DNA of 64,000 nucleotides from Turnera subulata (Eukaryota > Streptophyta > Magnoliopsida > Malpighiales > Passifloraceae), in NCBI GenBank assembly GCA_028386065.3, contig JAKUCV010003541.1, positions 1 through 64,000 on the forward strand, read 5' to 3'. The notes beneath the pieces are model-generated. The model saw only the letters and a program-made list of their open reading frames with translations. It was not told the DNA's origin and did no database searches. The position numbers and the translations under genes were made by a program. Within the stretch, counting starts at the first letter, position 1; the number at the start of each line of letters is the position of its first letter. This document shows, in pieces, positions 21,001-37,014 of the stretch.

Positions 21001-24000
21001 AAGGCTGGCTTTTGCTGTTAGCTTTGTTTTCAGAAAATAAGAGAGTTTGCTTCCCTTCATAACCTTGAACTTTCTTGAGGAGCTGCCTTAATGCTTAAAA
21101 CCTCAGAATTGTGTAGCAACTTCATATTTATACAAGATGAATTACCTAATTCTGTTCAACAGTGTCTTTAAACAATTTCATGTGGAACCTTATCCAAGAG
21201 AACCCTATATTTCTGTTCTTTCTTTGTTTTTTTTAAACAGAATATGGATTTTCTCAAAATTGAATGAGATAATGGACTTGAACTTCCACATGTAGGTTGT
21301 GACCCTCTATTGGATCAAAGTATCAGATGTTAGTGTGAGTTATGGTTATGATAAAAAATGAATTGTGCTTCTTTAGATCAAGTTTCTAGATATCCTTTGA
21401 CATGCATTGTACAGAGGGCAATTTTGGTTCTCAATCTACCATTCATTCTTGCTTATTCCACTCTGAACCCCCTACCCACCTCGCCAACACTCACTTCCTA
21501 GTGACAATTACTACTCATCATGGCATCTACCTCTTGCTTGAACATGCAGGTTTCAGTTGGCCTGGTGGTCGCTCTGAATTATCGCAATCCTTACTTGAAC
21601 CCTTTCGAGGAATTTCAGGTTTTTTTTCCTTGATATCCTGCTTTCTGTTTTTAGACAGAAATACATGAATCTGTTGCTCATTTACTTGCTCATGGGTCCA
21701 TTGGTTTGTTAGTTGATCATACTCAAATATGAATTGATGTATATGTGAGCACTCCAAATTCTCTCTTCTATTACTATGACTCATTAGATTCTCACACAAC
21801 TTCCACCTGATATGTTTTGTGCTCAGAAACTTAAGCATCATCCTTCCATCGGACCACTTCTGGAAGGAGGGACTGTGGTTCAGTATGGTGCTCGAACTTT
21901 GAATGAAGGTGGTATTCAGGTGAGTCAGCAAGGCGTATCATCAGAGCTTCATATGTATAAACTACAGTGGAACGGAGTATGTGATTATTACTGGCTTTTG
22001 CAGAACTTAGCAAAGCTGGCAGTAGATGATAAGACTCAAAATATGCACTTATGAGATAGTTTGTTAATATCTAGATAGCATGTTCTGGTAGTTTTAGATT
22101 AATATGCTATACAAATGCGAATTTGATGCTAGTTAAATTTCAGTCTATTCCCTATCCAGTTTTTCCTGGAGGAGCAATTATAGGATGTTCAGCTGGCTTT
22201 TTAAATGTGCCAAAGATAAAGGGAACGCATACTGCAATGAAATCAGGTATAATTGGATGAGCTTATCTGCATCTACCTTTCCCTATGTATAAGAAGATGA
22301 CAGGGGTTTCAGAATATTATCCTTGCATCTTTCTCTTAATTGCTGATATTCTTTGGCTTGGAATCAATGTAGGCATGCTAGCTGCGGAAGCTGCATTTGG
22401 TGCACTTCATGGAGACTCCACTTTGGAATCATATTGGGAAAGTTTAAGGAATTCATGGATATGGGAAGAACTCCACAGAGCTCGGAACTACCGTCCTGTA
22501 AGTGAACCAATTTGCTGTTCTTCCTTTTTTCCTGAAATCTACTTGATTCGATTATTATACACAAAGCTTCATCTTCCATAAAGAGATTGCTATTACTCTT
22601 TTGAGGTTTCTAGCTGACCACGAAACTGGTGTGGTCAGAAGTCGGAGCCTACATTTCTTAGATATGTTATATTCATGTCAGGAGACCACATATTGTGTAT
22701 GGTGTTGAATATTTGACTTTAAGCTGCTATGTGGTGGTCAGTATGTAGCCAAGTAAAACAAACGTACAGTGTACATTTAGTTTGATCCAAGAGTAGTGGA
22801 GGTAAGATGGTTTAAAAATGGTGGTGGCACCCTCATTAGGCACAAGCTATTGAAAACTTTATATCATAGAAAAAGGTCGTTTTTTGTTCTTTAAGATGTT
22901 TTGAAGTATTTTATTTCATTCTGAAGGGTTTACTTTGCAGGCATTTGATCATGGTCTTATTCCTGGATTGACTATAAGTGCATTAGAACAGTAAGTATAC
23001 TGGACTGGATTTTCTTTTTAGAATAGAATACAGATTTTCTACCCACGTGATTCATTAATGAACACTACTGAGTACAATATTATGCCTCAGCTACATAACA
23101 AAAGGAAGATCCCCTGTAACACTGAAGCATGGGAAACCTGATCACGAAGCAACAGACGTAAGTAGACACCATTATACAATGTGTTTACATTACATGACAT
23201 GCCCGTTTACATTACATGACATGCCCGTTACTTCTATTTTGTTAAAGCAATGAGCAATACAGAACCAAGGAATTGGAATGCTTTAGCCTGTTATGTTTAT
23301 GTTCGTATGAGAAGAGAAAAGTCAAAAGGAAATGTTAACCAATCGTCTGACCTTTGTCACAGAAGCACTTTTTCTTTTTGCTTAAATGAAACGTCAAATT
23401 ATTGCTGCCCAAATTCTACCCAATATACAGTATGTGGGTGCCCGTCAGTAAAAATTTTCTTGTGATAAATACATTCTCTAAATTGTATGACCAGTATGCA
23501 TACCACGATTATTTCCGCTAGCAAATGGATACTCATCCATCTCTGATTTGCAGGTTGCACAGATACACTCCCCAATCGAATATCCTAAGCCAGATGGCTC
23601 TTTGTCTTTTGATGTTCCAACCTCTCTACACAGGTCTATTAGCATAAGTATTTACATAAGTGTGGTTCATAATATATGCCGTGAAATTTGGGAGCATGCT
23701 ATGCATGCAGCAAGGGCTTCCAGAACAATATATAAAAATGACACATACTTCTCTTCAGTCTCTTATGCTTCTTGGATGAGATCAATTATACTGGCACGGT
23801 GCAGTTCTTAACATTTACTTTTTTGGCTCATTTAGGAGTAATACAAATCATGACCATGATCAGCCAGCTCACCTTCGCTTGAGGGACCCAAAGATTCCGG
23901 AGAGTGTGAATTTGCCTGTATATGCTGCACCAGAGTCACGATATTGTCCCGCTCGTGTATACGAGTAATGTGGATTCTTGTTATTACCTATGCTTTAAGT

Positions 24001-24510
24001 TACCTTCTTAGAAGGATCATGCACACGCTTCTCATCTTGGTTTTTGATATGCAGGTACGTGCCTGATGAAGAGAGTCAGCTAAAATTGCAGATCAATGCT
24101 CAGAATTGTTTACATTGCAAGGTATTGGAGTGATTCTAGATACACAGTGATTCATATGCATAAGCATGTCTAGATAGTAGCTAAAAGATCCGTTTGGAGA
24201 CTTCTAGAAACAAATTTAACTAAAGTGAGACAAACACAGAGTCATTCTTTCCATGCCGTGATCCTGCTTGCGCACCAAGAAAACCAGCTCTGGTGATGTG
24301 GGATTGGTGCTCATTATCTGATTATAACTCTTTTTGCATGAGAATGTCTCTGAGCCAGTGAATATTTTGTTGATGCTTACCATCTTTCATTGGATTATCG
24401 ACTTCCCTCGAATTTTGTTGTTCCAGGCATGCGATGTAAAAGACCCAAAGCAAAACATTGAGTGGACTGTACCAGAAGGAGGAGGTGGCCCAGGATACTC
24501 GGTCATGTAG
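18092..24510 (+). CDS. ETFQO: electron-transfer flavoprotein:ubiquinone oxidoreductase, mitochondrial
   Basis: Seventeen GT-AG exons: 18092-18554, 18753-18936, 19287-19368, 19450-19558, 20123-20169, 20273-20347, 20605-20721, 21550-21618, 21827-21919, 22144-22246, 22373-22497, 22941-22990, 23091-23157, 23554-23633, 23836-23964, 24055-24121, 24427-24510. They join in frame to 647 residues. Residues 1 to about 105 are a Ser/Arg-rich mitochondrial targeting region. The FAD dinucleotide motif [14 protein letters not shown] is at about 116-129. The C-terminus carries the 4Fe-4S ligands in NCLHCKACDVKDP (about 608-620), then EGGGGPGY. The enzyme passes electrons from ETF (branched-chain amino acid, phytol and other dehydrogenases) to ubiquinone at the inner membrane; in Arabidopsis it is needed during prolonged darkness. 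No breaks are seen. A LINE sits just past the 3' end. Confidence 0.95.
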
Positions 24511-24662
24511 CTTTAAGCAGCACCATGCACTCTGCAAATGGTTGTATTTTCATGTACGTAATTATTGCAGAATCCCCCTGACTGCATAAATAAAAGCAAG
24601 CTGTGTTCCGCTGCTACTGGTCTATTATATTTCCAATCCGTTTACATAATGAGGGAAAGCTA

Positions 24663-26235
24663 TCACACCCCCATTTTTTTTTTTTTTTTTTGAGAATCAA
24701 AATCAATCTCATTAATCAAAATTTCTGGAGTTCCAGTACAAAAAAGAGCAAGGAAATGCAAGAGTATACAATCTCTTGAATCCCAACTTCAAGACAGGGA
24801 ATGAAGCATGAAAATTAGGAAAAATGAATTCCCCAAAAAGTACAAAAAAACTAGCATATCAGGGGATAGAGGTCTCCTCCTTAAATTTGATAATCCAGCA
24901 AAGAGATCACGAAACAATTGTGCAAATCTCCACTACAATACTTTCAGGAGGCCAAAGAAGGCGGTTAAAAAATCGGGAATTACGCTCCTTCCACAGGCAA
25001 TAAATGGTAGCATTCCAAGCAATACGCAAAACCATTGACTTCAACGATCTTTTCTGGAGATTCTGTATAGCGCAGAGTAATCATAATGCCAACATCCAAT
25101 CGATCGATATATACTGCATTTCTTTAGAATAGCTTGTAAGACATAAGAAGGATAGGTACAAGCAAAGAATAGATGGTCCCTTGATTCCCTCAAATTGAGA
25201 ACAAAAGAGGCTGCGATTGTTGCCGTTCTGACCTGAAGATGCGTTTTTGTGGACTGAAGAATCTCAAGCCACGGGACTTATCTGAGGATATGCAGCAACT
25301 TTGCAACTTCTGGTGCATCAAGTTTTCAACTTCAGTTTCTTCCTAATTTGTTCCCTGTATCTTCAGCTGTTTTTAATTGTTCTGTATCTTGTTTGCATAG
25401 GTCATTAGAGTACATACTCTATATACTCTGATGTAATCTGTTAGGGGTTCCCTAACCAAGTTTTTGAAATCCACTTACTGATTCTCAAAAAAAAAAAAAA
25501 AAAAGAGGCTGCGATTATCATCGACTAAGCCCCAATTTTCAAGTCTTGCACGAGTATAGAGCTTATCAAGTATTGCCAACCAAGCAATGAAACTGTGTCT
25601 GGGTATATGTGCAGGCCCTCAAAGCAATTTACACTAGCTGATTCTAGGCTTTTATCACGAATATGCTCCCAAGCACTCTTAACTGCAAAATTCCCAGAGA
25701 CAGTCCATTTCCAAACAATCTGGTTAGGATCAACAATTGTTGGATGAATAGCACGAGATACTTGCTGCTGAATTTGTGATGATAAAGCAGATCTACTTGA
25801 AGGCCAATTCCATCCATTACTATTCAAGACAAAATCAATTGTAGCATACAATGGGATTCTGGCATTGAAAACATTCCTCATTGTGGCAAAAGAAGCAAGA
25901 GAACCATTAGGAAGCCAATTATCCCACCAGAAAAATGTGTTTCTACCATTACCTATAACATGAAAAATTGTTGGCCGCAAGATATCTCTGAGTTGAAAAA
26001 GTTTGCGAATATTCCAGGAAGAATCAATTGGGACTTCCAAGCACCAAATACTTTTTCCTCGTAATACATAATTCTTAACCGAAGCAACCCAAAGAGACCC
26101 TGCCTCAAGTAAAAGACTCCACAACTTTCTAGCCACATGCTTGATTCCAATCCTTTAGTCGTTTTATACCAAGGCCACCTAGAGCACTTACTTTCAATTA
26201 GCTTCAAGACTTTCTCAGCATTTTCACACCCCCAT
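24663..26235 (-). mobile_element. 5'-truncated LINE with 12-bp target-site duplication
   Basis: TCACACCCCCAT occurs at 24663-24674 and 26224-26235. Between them is a minus-strand element whose poly(A) is the T-run at 24675. It carries the C-terminal part of a plant L1-type ORF2: LRGKSIWCLEVP, then SSWNIRKLFQLRDI, GNGRNTFFWWDNWLPNGSL and the zf-RVT-like IPRHSFIAWLA before LYTRARLENWGL. Several frameshifts are present. The element landed about 150 bp past the ETFQO stop codon and is itself interrupted by a second insertion at 25219-25500. Confidence 0.85.
25203..25516 (+). mobile_element. nested retroposon with 16-bp target-site duplication
   Basis: AAAAGAGGCTGCGATT at 25203-25218 and 25501-25516 flanks a plus-strand insert of about 280 bp. 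The insert ends CTTACTGATTCTCA plus about 18 A. It splits the reading frame of the older LINE at the residues NRSLF. Its terminus equals the TTCTCA-poly(A) end of the host LINE, so it is most likely a 3'-only copy of the same family. It contains no coding frame. Confidence 0.85.
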
Positions 26236-27472
26236 ATTTTTATGCTGTAAGAAACGCAAATCGTTGTGAAACTGATGGAATGATGGGAATTTTGTACAAA
26301 GCATCAAAGAAACAATAAAGTGTGGTGGATTTGGCAATGATGAAATGACAAGGTTGATATTGGTTTGGTCGAATTCGAGGTTCCTATGCTAGACTTTTTG
26401 CTCCTGTGATGTCTTTTATGTGTTTGTTGACTGTTGTTTTTGTTGTTGTTTTTGTTTGTGTTTTTTTAGGTAAGGGGTTGGTAGAATTGGGGATGCTTTG
26501 AGACCCTCCTTGGCTAAACAGGAGGCACACTTAATTGCAAACTCGCGGTGTTAACACTAATCTCACCTCCAAATGAGATTAGGAAAATTCTTAAGTAGAT
26601 ATTAGGTGATTTGAGATTTTGAGTGATTATATATCTTTTGTGAATTTTTGCAGATAAGAAAGAGAGGAAAAAAATAGGTCAAATGTGATAAAGGACCGTG
26701 ATAAAGAAGACAAAAAGAGTTATGAGATATGAATTTTACATTTTTTTTTGGCACGAGATATGAATTTTACTTAGATTCAATCAAATCCAAAAGCCTCTTT
26801 TCTTTAAGGATATCTATTCGAAGTTTTGAGATACTATTATGACTCTTTATTTTCTTTGTAGATAAATTAGAAAATAAAATCTAGTCAATGAAAACTTATA
26901 ATTACTAAGAAGGAAAAAGAGTCAGAACAGTAAAAAGATGAAAAACACGAAATCCATTGTTCTTTATCTCAACCCATCCATTACCCAAAAATTTTAGTTT
27001 TGCCTATTTAGGCCACGCGACCATCCAAATATACTCTCTCACACAGGAAGGAAAAAAAAAAAAAAAGCATTCAAGAATGGTGTAAGGGAGTTTGTGCTGC
27101 CACGTGACACATCACAAAGCTCTCTTACACCACTTTCATGTTATAAGATAGAAGATAGATTGGCGCCGGCCCATGATTGCAACAAAGATGCTCCATAAAC
27201 TATGCCACATATAACCTATTGTCTTATCTCTTCAACCCATACAAGAATATTAATCGCCTAACAGGTAGAAACATAACCCATAGTCTTTAACCAACCAATA
27301 CTAGCTAGAATATAAAACTGCCTAAAATAAATGTAAATATAACTTTAGATGTATCTGAACAGGATGGAACGGGAATGGGGCAAAACATCCTATCTGATGG
27401 CACTGCAACTAGGATTCAACACTACTGTGGACTCCTTCAACTTCCTGGACAACTACTGGCCATCTCTTTGTC
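26236..27472. other. intergenic region 3' of the bZIP gene
   Basis: I see no gene. Apart from the short insertion at 26724-26770 it is AT-rich, with a palindromic G-box core CACGTG at 27101. Confidence 0.4.
26724..26770 (-). mobile_element. ultrashort poly(A) insertion, 16-bp target-site duplication
   Basis: GAGATATGAATTTTAC is repeated exactly at 26724-26739 and 26755-26770 around ATTTTTTTTTGGCAC. On the minus strand this is GTGCC plus poly(A), a terminus like that at 7228-7312 (TTCGCC plus poly(A)) and unlike the TTCTCA class. Confidence 0.7.
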
Positions 27473-30070
<2,598 letters not shown>

Positions 30071-33000
30071 ATGACACCTCTCAAAACCCTAATCAGTAAT
30101 AACAACCTTTGACAACTTACAGGTTCCTAGAAAAAAAAAATTGCACACACCAAAACACGAAAATAACAAACAAAGTTACGACTTTGAAAGTACGGTCAGA
30201 TCAATAGCCGAACACTTGGTGAGCAAACCCTAGGAAACAACAAATTAGGAGATGAGCTCTGCAGCAAATTCCTAATGGGGTTTGGATGTCAAGAAACACC
30301 AGTAACCAGTAGAATTTGAAACTACAAACTACCACAAACCCGGAACATAAACCTTGAAATGCGAAACCAAATCAGGAAAATTTCCAAACTTTACACCCTA
30401 AACAGAAGAACAAACCGAGCCCTAGACAAAAAGGGGAGATCCGATTAGCGAGAAATTTCCAAACAGAGAAGGAAAAAAAGATTACAACTTGACAGTAAAG
30501 AATTCTCCAACAAGTAAAACCCAGAATTCAAAAGAGCAGAGAAACTCCCTCGGGATTGCTGAGTCAGAATTCTCCAGGAAAACAGTGAACTTTTTCTCTG
30601 GGAAAAAAATCAGACACGATATTTTTTTTTTTTTTCTCTCTTCTTCTTTTTTGGTGGGCTTATAGATCTTCTCCTCCTCCTTATTAAATCCCGAAAAGAA
30701 AAAGAAGAAGCAAAAAAAAAGAAAGTGAAAAGTGAAAAGGATGGAAAGAATCCTCACAGCCTTAACTATGAAAGCGAATCCAATTCAACCCCCCATATCA
30801 CATGGGTGTGACACCTATATTAAACACAACACCACCATTTATATACACACCAATATATTATACTATTCACTTGCTCATATGCACGTACTTGTGTGCCTTC
30901 ATTTCTGGTAAGAGGAGGAAACTTTTTTTAGAGGAATGAATTTTCCATAGAAATTCCCTCTCAAAATAACGAATGTAGAATAATATAGATAGTTTTATGT
31001 AATAATATAAGTTACCTTAACGGTAATAATGTCATTTTGGGTTATTAAAATTAGTATATGGTAGTATTAAATTTTCTATTTTGGGATATATATGGAATTG
31101 TATAATTCTTGCCATATATGGGAGGTATGGGTGTGACTGATGGGGTGGGGTTCATGGGATTGTATCCTATGTGACGCGAACGCATGTGGGATGATGCCTT
31201 TTTCAGACAATTGGAGTGTTACGTGGCAAGATATGGCAGTTTGGACAAATCAGAGAGGAGTTAAGGAGGAAGTGCAGGGGATGTTATGGTGTGGTGGTGG
31301 TGGGTATGAGGCCGAGTAAGGGATGTTTTAGTTTTGGCCATGAGATTTTGGGTGGATTTTGGTGCATCTTAATCAAAAAGGAAACCAATTTATGACAAAC
31401 ATATCTAGAATTACTTGGATGATTTTTTTTTTTTAAAGAGAAATCAAAATGACTATTCATAATCCTTAAGAATGATTGGTGACTCACAAATAATTATTGG
31501 TTCGTAAAGAGTTTAATACTCCTTAAACAAAGGATTTTGGGAAATCCTTCTTAGCATTTTGCAGGTTTATTTTTCTTCTTTTTGATCATATTCCAATTTC
31601 ATTTGACAATTAATCATATAGATTGTTGCAAATATTTGAGTTACTTACTAAGGTTATGTGAGTTCCACCCATGATTTGGATAATCCAATTCGTTCCACCC
31701 GCTTGGTTGACCCGAATGGGACCAATAATTGCATAAAATTATTTATTGGAGGATAGTACGAACATGGACTGCTAGATTACCGACTTACTACCACGTAGTA
31801 TCATTAACATGTTATAATTTATTATGCAATATCCATGCTGTGAGAATATTCCACACTGTCAAATGTATCCTATATAACTTATGTTTCAATATAGTTTAGA
31901 GTATTGGATGGGTGCCTAACATAAGAATTCAAGTACCGTAACGTGTTTCAAACACATTTGTAGGATGATGATAAGAGAGGCAAAACCTGCCCCACATGAT
32001 TAATTTACGTCTAGTGATCAACTTATTTAGTGAGCTATAGCTTTTCAAAACAAGAATGCATATGTTTTAAGTCTTTTTTTTTTCTTATTATATTGCAATC
32101 ATTATTTCATTGATAAAAACCCAATTGGAGGTCTATCACAACATGTTTAACATAGTATAGTTCTAAAATTATGCAGTAAGTAACAATTTTATATCATTTT
32201 CTGGCATATAAACAAACACTCTAGAATATCGTAATAAATGGAAAACAACGAAATCAACATACTATTACTCTCATATTACATAAGTTTTACGTCCAATGAT
32301 TATGATTCCTCGTCCAGTTTTTGTCCGGACTGCACTTGACCCTTTTCTACGTTTTACTCTCCTTGAATAGTATTTGCATTTGGCATATTTTCTAGGTCCC
32401 TTCTGGTTCTCATAGGATTAAAAAGAATTTATAGATTGCTCGAGCCTGCTGCTTATGACGAGTGGCAACAACCTTATAAAAAATGGTCAATTGTCAATCA
32501 ATGGAAGCTTCCCTAGCAATCAAAAAGTCAAAACATACATTAAGATAAGATAAAATACGGGCTAGAGATAGATAGTAAAGATGAACAATTATGGCTCATA
32601 ACCCTACAAAGTCAACTTCTTGAGAAACAACAGCTACATGTGAAGATCAAAAGAATTTTCCACAGGTCCAACTAGAACTGCCAAAGTAGTTCCAACGTAA
32701 GAAAAATGAAGCTCAGTGAGAAAAAAAACAGGAGTAGGATTGGTGAAAAAATCTAACACCCGACTCAAAATAGACCGAAAAAGGAAAGAAAAAAAAAACC
32801 AGCTAGTAGTTCTAACTGGGTTCTGCTTGTACTGTAATGGCTTCTGCTGCGGCCCACTTGTCTTCTGTTATTGCGACGTGGAGGAAGCAGACAAGAGAAT
32901 GAACATGGCACCCTCTATTTAGTGTCTTTTTCAGGTACACACGTCGTCCACATATATATATGTCTATGTTGACCTGACCGGGAAGCATTTAGAAAGTAAG

Positions 33001-33607
33001 AAACCCATCTCGTGCTTGTGCAGCCATAATACCGGACACATTCCATTTGTGCTCATCCTCGTGTCTTTTGGCGAACTCAATCAAATATCATCACTTGAAC
33101 CATGTAACATTGTCAAACTTGGGTTGTCTTGTGTATTGCGCCTCTCTATGTTCTTCAATACAGGCATAGCTGCACTGCATGAATCTCTACGCTTCTCTAC
33201 AGACAACTATATGAACACAATCGACTTAGCACAAACTGCCGCCTGAAATTTGTTTGAAAACTTCAAACCCCACAGGAGAGAGGATCTTATGTTAGTTCTA
33301 AGCACAATATAAGCGTCTATAGTCAATGCTCACTGGCGTAATATCAGTGAGGATTAAGATCTCAACCTTTAAACCCAGCAACAAAAGCCATTGTTTTTTA
33401 TGTTCCTTGATACATTTCATTGCTTGTCTGTTTCACGGCAACAAATCTTGGAAGTCTAATCAGGTGTATTATTGACAGCAAACATTGCATCACACTTATT
33501 TCAAAAAAGCTGAAGGGAAAAAGAAAAAGAGAAGAAAAGAAAGAAAAAAAAAACACACGAGCAGTTGCTTGATTTTATTACAGGAAATTTAGCGTCGTTG
33601 AACATCC
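30071..33607. other. bZIP59 upstream region and intergenic DNA
   Basis: The first 700 bases probably hold the bZIP59 5' UTR and promoter (AG-rich, with long C/T tracts at 30600-30700). An ACGTGGC element lies at 31223. The rest is AT-rich; small frames such as 32716-32922 and 33016-33246 lack any recognisable signature. The last few hundred bases are likely SKIP16 3' UTR. Confidence 0.4.
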
Positions 33608-36600
33608 TCAGAAAATGTAGTCGGGCAACTGGAGTGGAAACTGGGCCACTTCAACTTCGAATGGACCTCCTTTAGGATCTCTCAATCTAAAAGACCAGCA
33701 ACAGCAACAGCAGATATTAAGTATACTAGCATAATTCACATGTTAAAAATTTGTAAGAAAACTAGGCAGCATCTTCTCTGTCGATTCACGAAATAAATCC
33801 AAAAGACAGCACGGCAAGAAACCTAATAGTAAGATTGAGCACTCCCCCTTCTCCTCAAGTGACTCTTGTTAGAGTCCACAGTTGTGTGGAAGGGTAGAAT
33901 GAGCACATTCCTAAACAAGCACATGTTGCTCTCTGTTTGTAACACAGACTCACGTAGCAAGACAAACAAAATCAAGAAGCTAGAAAGCAAAAGGAGATAG
34001 TTTATACCCCATTGCTATGCCACCCAATTGTATAAGACTACACATGGTTAACATCAGATGGTTTGACACAAACCAAGAGTTCTAGAATAGTCATCACCAT
34101 CATATGGACAAAAAAAGGCACAGATCAAGTTTTGTTTTTCCTGAATAATCTAGTTCCAAAAAGAAAAGCACATGTCTAAACTACCTAGTTTATGAATCTC
34201 CTAATAAGCTACTATGCAGGCAGGTGTTGCATAAAAAGATATAAGAATAACCTATCTGCTCAGTATCCCTATGAAATGCATGTTTAAAGTACCCCCAACA
34301 CAAATCCACAGGTCAAAGAATTTGTAGTTCAGCATAGATGTGGCAATGACAAGATAACAAAAAGTAGGCCCATCTTCTTGTGGAGATATTGAAAGAATAG
34401 ATATGATTTAGAAAGGATTTTGGTACCTGCCAGGGACAAATGTGAAAGAACCTTCAACAGAACCTGAAGAAGTTGGCAGGGGCGTGCAACTCTCATAAAC
34501 AAATTCTTTTTCCCCTGGCTGCAATAGTGGGAACTGCAAACATAAAACAGAAGAATGAGAGTTGCACACCTTATATAGAAGTAGGTTTGAGCTGGCCTTG
34601 TTATTACACCAAAATCAGGAAATAAAATAGTCTAGAAAATCTGAGTGCTACTCGTAAGCACTGAACTAAATATGTTTTCTATTATGTCTTGATGTTTCAC
34701 AGGAATCGCTTCGTTTGTGTCAAGAAATCCTAATAAACTTGTCTTGAAACCACTCACTAGTTTATTAACTTTTTATGTTAATGACAAGCAGGCATCAGCA
34801 GTTTCCCTCTCATCTTATGGAGATCCATGTACTGCATAACATTCAGTTAATTAGTAAGCCATACCATGCCTATGACAGCCTCTCCATTGACATTAGAGAC
34901 AACAGTGTTGTTAGCACGGATGATCCAATGCCTCCAGTGTAGCTGGCAAGAGCTAAAGTACATTCCATTGATGAAGCAACCATCTGGAAGGAGAGACATG
35001 CGTATTGAATATGAAAATATGAATCTGTCAGCGCTGGCATTCAGATCAGTTAACTCGGGCACAAGCACAGCGGAAGCACGGACCTGGATGATTCATCAAG
35101 AGGATAAAATAGGTAAGCATGAATTTTGCACGAAGATTAAGAGCTGTTGAGCAGGACTATCTTCCAAAAAGAAACGCAAATCATCCCTTCAAATCCAAAG
35201 AAAAGTAGCAGAAGGAATTTTCAAACCTAAAGCCTTCTTTGTGCAGAAAATTTCCACTAATTTAACTTTATCTACATCATCCCCTGCGTGACCATTAATT
35301 ACACTCAATAGATCATGTTACCCCTAACCAATAACCAATGAGGAGATGAAGCAAGCTCCAACCAGTAAGTACACAATCATTGACGGAAGTATCAACATCA
35401 AAGAAGCTGTAACTGTCATTAGTTTGTTAGCATCATAAGAAGCACTCAACACTCAACCATATCAGTTCTAGCAAAGGAAAGCGACTATGCCTGCCTCCGT
35501 AAACAAGGGAAAGAACTGAAATCTAACAACCGATCGTCAAATAACTTGAACTGCTAATCCTACCGCACAAACAGCTTAGACCACCTCCTCTCACCAAGAA
35601 ATGACTTTGTTTCCGACAGTGGGTTTCTAAGGATTTAATGGTGCGTGTTCTAATGCCATCGAGTTTCTCTCTCTTTTTTTTTCCCTCAGTGAAGCCCAAG
35701 AAGATGATGTCTAAATCTGACAGTACAACTCAACAACTCATGTACCAGCACTGAACCATACAACAATGCAAGTCCCATAACTCACCTGTACTCCATTAGT
35801 TACAGCAGTAGAACAGAGAGGAGATGTCTCTGGAAATTGACAGATAAATCTGGCACTCCCTTCCTCTCTAAGTTTGATGATGCCATTTTGCAGACGACGA
35901 AAGTGCTCTTCCAACCACAGTAACATGGCATCCTGTGGCTGATCACTCCCGCAATCATGCACTGAAGAACTAACCAGCCATTGTGGCACACACTGCAACA
36001 TTTCTCCAGTTACAAGATTCTTCGTGCCAACAAAGAGTTGGCCAGTGGCACAATCAAGGAAAAAAAACTTGCCAATTCGTGTGGCCGAAGCAGCCACAAC
36101 AATAAACTTGGACCTTGAGAAAAACTCCAAGTGGTGCCTTAGCTCCTCGGTGTAGGAGATAATCTCGTCAAAGGGTAACAAGAACACATCAACCATATGC
36201 CCGTAAAAGGAATAACCACCTATCAGGCCCAGCGAGCGGGCACCCTTGGTTGCCCCTACATCGCCGTCTAGGGAAAAATCTTGACCGCCACAGAAGCGGA
36301 AGAGTAGTCTGGCGGGAAGAGGCAGTTTCAGTTCGAACTGTTTCTCCAACTTTTGAATATCAGCTTCTGCTACACCCTTCTGCAGAGTAGCCAAGGCTTC
36401 AGGAAAATTGGCAGCCAACCAACTCTTGAGATTGTCCCAGCACCTCTTCACTCTTAGCACTAAGGGCCAAGGGTAGAAACAAAAGCTTACCCTCCATAAC
36501 CCATAAGCTTCCTAGAAAGAACAAAAGAGTAACAGTGAAATAGCATCAGTACACCAGCACAAGATTTATACTTTCTTAACCTCAAAACTGAAACAATCCC

Positions 36601-37014
36601 AAAACCACCAAGAGGCTGTCATTTTGGCAACCAATCACTATAACCAACCCAGAAAACAAATGTAAAGTTCCAATCTTTTTCACTGAAGTTTTCCATCATC
36701 TCTAAAATACCAGAAAAAAAAAAAAAACAGCCCATCAAACAGAGCGAGAAAAAAGAAGGAAAACCCAGAAAATAATTCTAAAGAGTTAATACCTTGAAAG
36801 AAGCAACGGGGTTTTCATCAGCATCAAGAGGAGCAGAGAGATTAAGATCCTGAGAGCAGTACAAGGACCAGAGAGCCTCCTCAGTGGCAGAATCTCTAAA
36901 GCGTTTACTAACACATGCCACTCTTGCGGTGTCTTTTGGTCCCAATTTTGTAAGGATTATGTGAAGAGCTAGATCCCCAACCCCCTCCAAACCCATCTGA
37001 TTCTGATCTGTCAA
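33608..37014 (-). CDS. SKIP16: F-box protein SKIP16 (F-box, SMI1/KNR4, ApaG)
   Basis: Five exons on the minus strand (37014-36793, 36511-35786, 35083-34865, 34533-34427, 33686-33608) encode 450 residues. The F-box starts GDLALHIILTKLGPKDTARVACVSKRFRD within the first 50. A SMI1/KNR4-like domain follows (WDNLKSWLAANFPEA; GLIGGYSFYGH; LDCATGQLFVGT). A C-terminal ApaG/DUF525 domain is spread over the last three exons (YSIRMSLLPDGC, CQLHWRHWIIRAN, GEAVIG, GSFTFVPG) and ends FPLQLPDYIF. This is the full SKIP16 layout. SKIP16 binds the Skp1-like protein ASK and serves as the substrate subunit of an SCF ubiquitin ligase; its target is not known to me. Arabidopsis SKIP16 starts at MGLE, which corresponds to the ATG at 36996 here, so the upstream ATG at 37014 may not be used. 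Confidence 0.93.

Noticed and set aside
33016..33246. 76-codon plus-strand frame between bZIP59 and SKIP16
   Set aside because: No domain, no splice partners, composition like random AT-rich sequence; it lies in probable SKIP16 3' flank.
36713..36728. Poly(A) run in the SKIP16 first intron as a tail-only insertion
   Set aside because: No duplication of the flanks; a simple homopolymer is enough.
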